Shown here in pieces: positions 59,483 through 64,000 of a stretch of DNA of 64,000 nt. The notes under the pieces are model-generated. The model did no database searches. It had not been told where the DNA came from and saw nothing but the letters and a program-made list of their open reading frames with translations. The stretch lies in the NCBI RefSeq assembly GCF_026109735.1, contig NZ_CP069620.1, forward strand, positions 3,224,001 to 3,288,000, in the 5' to 3' direction. The position numbers and the translations under genes are program-made. Source of the DNA: Salinimicrobium tongyeongense (GTDB taxonomy: Bacteria > Bacteroidota > Bacteroidia > Flavobacteriales > Flavobacteriaceae). Position 1 is the stretch's first letter. Every line of letters starts with the position of its first letter.

Positions 59483-59556
59483 GTGCCAAAATTAACAGGA
59501 TTTAATAGACTTTTTGAATTGTGCCGCTAATTTGTGACCTTTAAAAAAACTGAAGC

Positions 59557-60069
59557 ATGAGCCGCGGATTTGTAAAAGAAGAAGACCAGGAAGAAGCACC
59601 ATTTATACCGCCACGGGCGTCTTTGCCTACAGGAGTGACCAATTATGTGACCCCAACCGGCCACAAACAGCTTTTGGACGAGCGGGAAATGCTTGAAAAT
59701 GACAGGAAAAACCTGGATATAAGCAGCGAGAAAGAGCGACGCCACGCCATCGCGGTACTTGATGGTAAATTAAACCTGCTGAACGAGCGGCTTGCTTCGG
59801 CCAGGATCCTGCAGTCTAAAGATCAACCTGAAAACGAGGTGAGGTTTGGTGCAACAGTTACTTTTAAAGGGCTCTCTGGGCCGCTAAAGGCCAAAGAACA
59901 GGTCTTTAGCATTGTGGGAGTAGATGAAGCCGATATCAAACAGCGAAAAATAGCATTTTTGGCACCTCTTGCACGAGCGCTTACAGGGAAAAAAGTAGGG
60001 GAGACGGCCCGGGTACAAATGGGCGGCGCCATGCAGGAGCTTGAGATCATAAACATCAGGTACGAGTAA
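59557..60069 (+). CDS. GreA/GreB-family transcription elongation factor
   Basis: 170 residues. An acidic, unstructured N-terminal segment (SRGFVKEEDQEEAPFIPP) precedes the Gre coiled coil (THKQLL-type region, about 34-85, VTPTGHKQLLDEREMLEND). The C-terminal FKBP-like domain has VRFGATVTFKG, FSIVGVDEADIKQRKIAFLAPLARAL and TARVQMGGAMQELEIINI. The SPLARAL motif reads APLARAL. It rescues backtracked RNA polymerase. Carries a copy of the recurring dyad at 59945-59961. Confidence 0.9.
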   Translation: MSRGFVKEEDQEEAPFIPPRASLPTGVTNYVTPTGHKQLLDEREMLENDRKNLDISSEKERRHAIAVLDGKLNLLNERLASARILQSKDQPENEVRFGATVTFKGLSGPLKAKEQVFSIVGVDEADIKQRKIAFLAPLARALTGKKVGETARVQMGGAMQELEIINIRYE

Positions 60070-60169
60070 CTCAATTTTTTCGGAATGTTTATCCAGAAAA
60101 CTGGCGCTAAAATCCCCTCCTAAAATGCCATTTTTGTCACCTGAAGATCCGGCTTTCCAGAAGAATTGA

Positions 60170-62740
60170 TTATTCGGCCGGGGAGAGGGTGAATTCGAGC
60201 GTATCTTCAATATCGCCGTATTCATCTATTTCGATCTCGAAGTTTATTTTTCCGGGAGCGGCTTTATAATTGAGGTTCTCGAGTTGTATCGGGTCTATTT
60301 CAGCAGTATATTTTCCGGGAGCAAGCCCCAGGTAACTAAAGTAGCCGTCGCCTTCACTCAGCAATTCCGCAGCTTTATTTCCGTTTTCATCCAGGATGTT
60401 TACAAGAATTCGGCCCTGCCCCCTAAGCGCATTCCCATCTTTGAAATAGACCATTCCGGCGACTTCCCCCATAACTTCTACCGGCACCATGATCTCTTTA
60501 AAATGGTTGGGCTGTGTTTTGACCAGGATCTTCGGATTCGGGATTTTCCAGGCGATATTGTCGAGGCTAAGAGGATCAAGCTCCACCATGAGGTCAATGT
60601 AAGGCTGCAGCTCGGTGATCCTGAGAATGGTCTGGTCTTCGTTGTAGCTCACCCGTCCGCTGCGGTTCTTAAGTTTAAGCCCGGTAACCCCCGGTTCCAT
60701 AGGATCTTTTATCCCGTTTTGATTGTAATCGAGGAAAGGAATGATGGTAAGCGCCGCACGCGACATAGCCGTGCGGTTGCCGGCCGCGATATAGCCGGTA
60801 TTGTCATCGAGCATGAGGCTACCCCTGGCCGATTGTACAAAAGAGGAATTCCTGTTCCCAATACGCGAAGTAGCCGAAGTTTGGGCAAAATTAAAGGCAT
60901 AGCGCAATCCCACTTCAAAGATGTGGGCTTCGCGCAGGAAGTTATTTTCATAGGCCAGGTTAAGAAACCCCTGTTTGAACAAAGGCCTTTCCAGTTCCAG
61001 GATTAGGTTGTTGAACCTGTCGCGGCTAAAATCGAACTGAATTTGAGGCGAAAACAGGAATTTGTACGGCATGCGGTAGGTTTGCGACAAAGAACTGTAG
61101 AGCGTGGGCTCATCCATCCTGTCATTGTACAAACCGTAAGTGGTAAAGTTGGTATTTATGCCGAAAACCGAACCCGATAACAAGAGCTGTGCAGTAGTGA
61201 ATTCGGAAGTGGGCATAATGATCTGGTTAAGGCTGAAGCGGCTGAACATCGATAAATTCCTTGTGCGAATAGGCGCAGAAATACTCAGCTTCCTCTCTTC
61301 CAGGTAATTAAAATTCACTGCCGTTTGATCTTCGTCATAATTGATATAATTGAGGTCTACCTGAAGGTTGCGCGGTGAACGGTAGCTCAAAAGCGCCTCG
61401 CCCTTTACTCCGTACATATATTCTCCTGAAAAAAGCAGGCCCGAAGCTATCCTGGCAGATGAATTCACGAAGGGCATCACTTCGCCGCTTTCAACTTCCG
61501 AAAGATATTCTACCCCACCACCAATAGTAATGGCATTATTCAATCCGTAATTTAAATTGAGGCGGCTAAAACGGTTCATATCTTCATTTTCTACAATTCC
61601 GGCGCTAAAGGTGTATTCCAGTTCATTTTTAGGCACAAAATTATACGGAATGTTTATGACCCGGTCTTCCGACTGTTCTTCTCCCCAGGGACCGTAAAAC
61701 CTGAGGCTTACTGCCGTATTCCCGTACATGAGCGGAACTTCAAAACTGTAAAACCCCGAGGCATCGGCCTCTGTAAATGCCACCAGGATGTTATTCACAT
61801 ACAGCTCAACCGTCCAGCGGGGCTGGGTGTAATCGCTGAGCAAATAGGTGCCAAAAGACCTTCGGTTTTGAAGCGGACTATTAGTTATTTGCACCCCGGA
61901 AACCGGCGCAAATAGGGAAGAAGTGGCACGGGTAAAAATCCTTCCGGCGGTAACCTGTGAGAGCTTTCGGCTGTCGGTATTCACATACCGCCACTGGTAA
62001 AACTGGTTGCGGGAAGAAAAAGGCAGCCTGCTGGAATAATTCAGCATCAAATTAGTTTCCCCTCCCAGAAACATGCTTCCCAGGCCCAGGCTTAGCCGGT
62101 TATCATCTTCAAAATTGGTTTGCTGTGTGGTAATCACACCCCAGTCGAGCGTTCCGGGTTTAAAGAACGGGTAGCGGGCCGGGATGAGCGTATCGGGAAC
62201 TTCAACGCCTTTCACGCGATCGAGGTTTTCGCGCATTCTTTGAAGCCGCATTTCTTTTATTACCGGAAGTTCCTTGTCGGTTTCGAGTTTCAGGGAAAGG
62301 CTTCGGAAGGAAAACCGGGTATCGAGTTCAAAAATACTTCCGAAGTAATTTGATTTGAGATACCTCCCGGAAGGAGTGATCAAAATGTCATTTTTGGAGA
62401 GGCTGAAGTTTTCCCCTTTATAGGTAATTTGTGGTGTGCTCCAGTTGATGGTATAGGTGGAGTCGGGGTGGATGATGAAGCCGCTTAAAATCTCGCCATT
62501 GGTTTCGTGTTTGATCTTGAGGATGTCAAATAGCACGGTTACCGGCACAAAGGCATCTTCTCCTTTTATGGCAATGGGGATTTCATAAGTTCCCAGCCGT
62601 GGAATGTTCATTTCAACCGCCAGTTCGTCGTAATCGGGAAAATCTGTCTGGGCGAACGCGCCTGTCACACTAAGGCACAGGATGAGTGTAACCCAGCACT
62701 TCAGAATTTCAGAAAAAGGGGGACGAAAAAGGGAAAGCAT
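60170..62740 (-). CDS. Usher-like outer-membrane protein
   Basis: 856 residues with signal peptide (ILCLSVTGAFA-Q). N-terminal periplasmic domain (about 35-180) with FVPVTVLFDILKIKHE, then a long beta-rich barrel (about 190-690). It includes ELYVNNILVAFTEADASGFYSFEVPL and YGNTAVSLRFYGPWGEEQS, the pattern of the pilus usher barrel (FimD/TcfC type). Two beta domains end it: a CarboxypepD-like repeat near 775-825 (GEVAGMVYFKDGNALRG) and DGYFSYLGLAPGKYTAEIDP. No periplasmic chaperone gene lies in the window. The next gene is a DUF4402 protein 13 bases upstream. A fibre-export role is inference. Confidence 0.72.
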   Translation of the reverse strand: MLSLFRPPFSEILKCWVTLILCLSVTGAFAQTDFPDYDELAVEMNIPRLGTYEIPIAIKGEDAFVPVTVLFDILKIKHETNGEILSGFIIHPDSTYTINWSTPQITYKGENFSLSKNDILITPSGRYLKSNYFGSIFELDTRFSFRSLSLKLETDKELPVIKEMRLQRMRENLDRVKGVEVPDTLIPARYPFFKPGTLDWGVITTQQTNFEDDNRLSLGLGSMFLGGETNLMLNYSSRLPFSSRNQFYQWRYVNTDSRKLSQVTAGRIFTRATSSLFAPVSGVQITNSPLQNRRSFGTYLLSDYTQPRWTVELYVNNILVAFTEADASGFYSFEVPLMYGNTAVSLRFYGPWGEEQSEDRVINIPYNFVPKNELEYTFSAGIVENEDMNRFSRLNLNYGLNNAITIGGGVEYLSEVESGEVMPFVNSSARIASGLLFSGEYMYGVKGEALLSYRSPRNLQVDLNYINYDEDQTAVNFNYLEERKLSISAPIRTRNLSMFSRFSLNQIIMPTSEFTTAQLLLSGSVFGINTNFTTYGLYNDRMDEPTLYSSLSQTYRMPYKFLFSPQIQFDFSRDRFNNLILELERPLFKQGFLNLAYENNFLREAHIFEVGLRYAFNFAQTSATSRIGNRNSSFVQSARGSLMLDDNTGYIAAGNRTAMSRAALTIIPFLDYNQNGIKDPMEPGVTGLKLKNRSGRVSYNEDQTILRITELQPYIDLMVELDPLSLDNIAWKIPNPKILVKTQPNHFKEIMVPVEVMGEVAGMVYFKDGNALRGQGRILVNILDENGNKAAELLSEGDGYFSYLGLAPGKYTAEIDPIQLENLNYKAAPGKINFEIEIDEYGDIEDTLEFTLSPAE

Positions 62741-62753
62741 TGTGGCTGGCTTG

Positions 62754-63257
62754 CTATTCGTGAATAAAGGTTAGGGAGAAAGTGCCGTTATAGTTACCTG
62801 CAGGGCCGGCGTCTCCGCTGGGAATGTATAATTTGCCGCCCACAAAAACTTCATGAGGATTGCTGGTTGTAATAAAGGTCTGGCCGGTGCTGATGTCAAA
62901 AAACGGATCAATGCTCAGGGTCACCCTGCTCCCCGAAGGGCCGTCAAGGATAATATCACTCACCGGCTGAATTTGCAAAAGGGTCCCCGGGTTGGCATAG
63001 ATGTCAAAAATGGCATAATGAGGGGTGCTTCCCAAATTGAGCAGATGCACACTGGTATCTCCCGAGCGGTCTCCATTTGGAGTGAGAATGACATTTCCTC
63101 CTGCATTTCCTACTATAAAAGCTCCAAAATTAAGGCCCTGCGCATTTCTAACCTCTACAGTTACGGGAATAGGCGGGTTCTCCTGGGCTGCCACTTTTGA
63201 AAAAGGGATCAATAGGAGGCTGAAGCTGATAAATAGAAAGAGGCTTTTTCCCGACAT
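62754..63257 (-). CDS. DUF4402 family secreted protein (pilin-like)
   Basis: 167 residues with signal peptide (LFISFSLLLIPFSKVAA-Q). The DUF4402 domain spans nearly all of the mature part: LNFGAFIVGNAGGNVILTPNG, GDTSVHLLNLGSTPHY, SDIILDGPSGSRVTLSIDP and the end block GKLYIPSGDAGPAGNYNGTFSLTF. DUF4402 proteins are small Ig-like beta proteins known beside fimbria-type systems. Gene order with the usher-like gene suggests it is the fibre subunit. Confidence 0.8.
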   Translation of the reverse strand: MSGKSLFLFISFSLLLIPFSKVAAQENPPIPVTVEVRNAQGLNFGAFIVGNAGGNVILTPNGDRSGDTSVHLLNLGSTPHYAIFDIYANPGTLLQIQPVSDIILDGPSGSRVTLSIDPFFDISTGQTFITTSNPHEVFVGGKLYIPSGDAGPAGNYNGTFSLTFIHE

Positions 63258-63260
63258 TTT

Positions 63261-64000
63261 CTACTCTTTAAAAATTACTTTTTTGGTTTGGCTTTCTTTT
63301 TCAGTTTGTAGGGTTACAAGGTAAATTCCGGCTGCCATACCACTAAAATTAAGCTCTTCTTTCCCCGAACCCGATTTGGTTTGAAGTACCTGGCCAGACA
63401 TACTGCTAAGAATAAGCCTGCCTTGGGCATGGTTTGGCAGGTTCAGTTTTACCCAAATCTCATCGTTTTTGGTGTACACGGTAAAATCTTCCATAGCCAG
63501 AGCCATTTGTGCTGGCGATAATCTTTCCGAAGAAAAGAGTAAAACAAAGCGGTCGTTGATTTGCCCTTTTTGAGAGGTAAAGCTGTACACACGGTCTTTG
63601 TCGAGGTCTTTGAGCAGGTTCTTCTTCCTGTCTTTAAGGTAAATGTAAAGCGAAGGGAAAAATGCGGTGGTCTCGGCAAGGGAAATCTTCATTTCTCCAG
63701 ATCTTTCGGCTGAAATTCCCAGCGGGATTTCGATAGTTTCAAAAGAAGTGGCCGAAATTGCATTGATAGAAAGTTTTTCCTGTTGCGAGCTGAGGCTATA
63801 AAAACTTGGCACGTTAACAGCGGTATTCAGCAGTTTTTGGGCGTCCATCTCCTTTTCGAACTGGGTGGTGGCCCCGGTACGGAAGTAGATCACTGTGGCA
63901 TCGGCCATTTCCTCTCCGGCAAAACCGGCCGTTAACCTTATTTGAGGAATTTCAGCTTTATTCCGCGTCATGTAATACTGCTGTCCATACGCGTTGCCCA
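63261..64000 (-). CDS. T9SS-secreted protein, C-terminal part (cut by right edge)
   Basis: The frame is open at the right edge: bases 63972-64000 read GNAYGQQYY in frame, so the gene continues upstream beyond the window and the ATG at 63971 is internal. The C-terminal 80 residues form a type IX sorting domain: DEIWVKLNLPNHAQGRLILSS, MSGQVLQTKSGSG, NFSGMAAGIYLVTLQTEKES and a basic TKKVIFKE end. It would be carried across the outer membrane by T9SS. It lies 3 bases from the DUF4402 gene, so the adhesin and fibre genes are probably one transcript. Confidence 0.83.
   Translation of the reverse strand, partial: GNAYGQQYYMTRNKAEIPQIRLTAGFAGEEMADATVIYFRTGATTQFEKEMDAQKLLNTAVNVPSFYSLSSQQEKLSINAISATSFETIEIPLGISAERSGEMKISLAETTAFFPSLYIYLKDRKKNLLKDLDKDRVYSFTSQKGQINDRFVLLFSSERLSPAQMALAMEDFTVYTKNDEIWVKLNLPNHAQGRLILSSMSGQVLQTKSGSGKEELNFSGMAAGIYLVTLQTEKESQTKKVIFKE

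Overview
The window is a stretch of chromosome from a member of the Bacteroidetes, almost certainly a flavobacterium of the Gramella/Salegentibacter/Zunongwangia kind. Evidence: promoters of the Bacteroidetes type (TTG or TTTG about 20 bases before TAnnTTTG), a type IX secretion sorting domain, TonB-dependent receptor and CarboxypepD-type regulatory domains, a CBM9/DUF5916 outer-membrane protein, and many small families typical of Flavobacteriia. Most of it is housekeeping and envelope sequence. There is one mobile element (an IS3-family element cut by the left edge), one tRNA gene, no rRNA, no CRISPR array and no prophage.

Layout. 1-1305: IS3/IS150-type insertion sequence that seems to have landed in a transcription terminator. 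1348-8919: aroB, proline dehydrogenase, a frameshifted acyltransferase, a baeRF-type protein, DUF1853, an AI-2E-family permease and a TruA-like pseudouridine synthase. 8921-9109: in-phase array of 27 heptanucleotides. 9118-12899: recQ, corA, hemerythrin-like protein. 13092-20108: a tight co-directional cluster with an LLM-class flavin oxidoreductase, two GH13 alpha-glucan/trehalose-type enzymes, two Anabaena-sensory-rhodopsin-transducer-like (ASRT) proteins flanking an aldonolactone-oxidase-like flavoprotein, and an EamA exporter; a lipoprotein lactonase follows. 21401-26342: a four-gene minus-strand operon of a DUF1704 (MATCAP-like) metallopeptidase, two tandem paralogous ATP-grasp ligases and an aspartoacylase-like hydrolase; this is the strongest candidate for a little-described system. 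26688-26761: tRNA-Arg(TCT).

26833-43376: stress protein, HAD phosphatase, S10 peptidase, PAP2 phosphatase, metallo-beta-lactamase-fold protein, esterase, a dihydroorotase paralogue that has lost its metal ligands and is coupled to a BatA-like membrane protein, DUF2400, a LolD-type ABC ATPase and a DUF5916 protein. 43485-58190: MsrA, a histidine-rich TonB receptor with a small histidine-rich partner, DUF6787/DUF6146/DUF937 proteins, serine biosynthesis (serA-like and serC), a LuxC-like acyl-CoA reductase divergent from a ferredoxin over a symmetric promoter, an FKBP isomerase, a second frameshifted gene (PAP2), a CPBP protease, a 44-residue membrane protein, an SMP-30-like protein, and an ACT-domain protein divergent from aspartokinase. 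58238-64000: glycosyltransferase, Gre factor, then an usher-like outer-membrane protein, a DUF4402 pilin-like protein and the C-terminus of a T9SS-secreted protein, suggesting a surface-fibre locus that continues past the right edge.

Two sequence-level signals cut across genes. One is an odd-length dyad CAAAAATG-N-CATTTTTG, with 2 perfect and 9 near-perfect copies. The other is a strongly recurrent 10-mer, TTCTTCGGAA. All family assignments come from reading the translations by eye; no database search was run.
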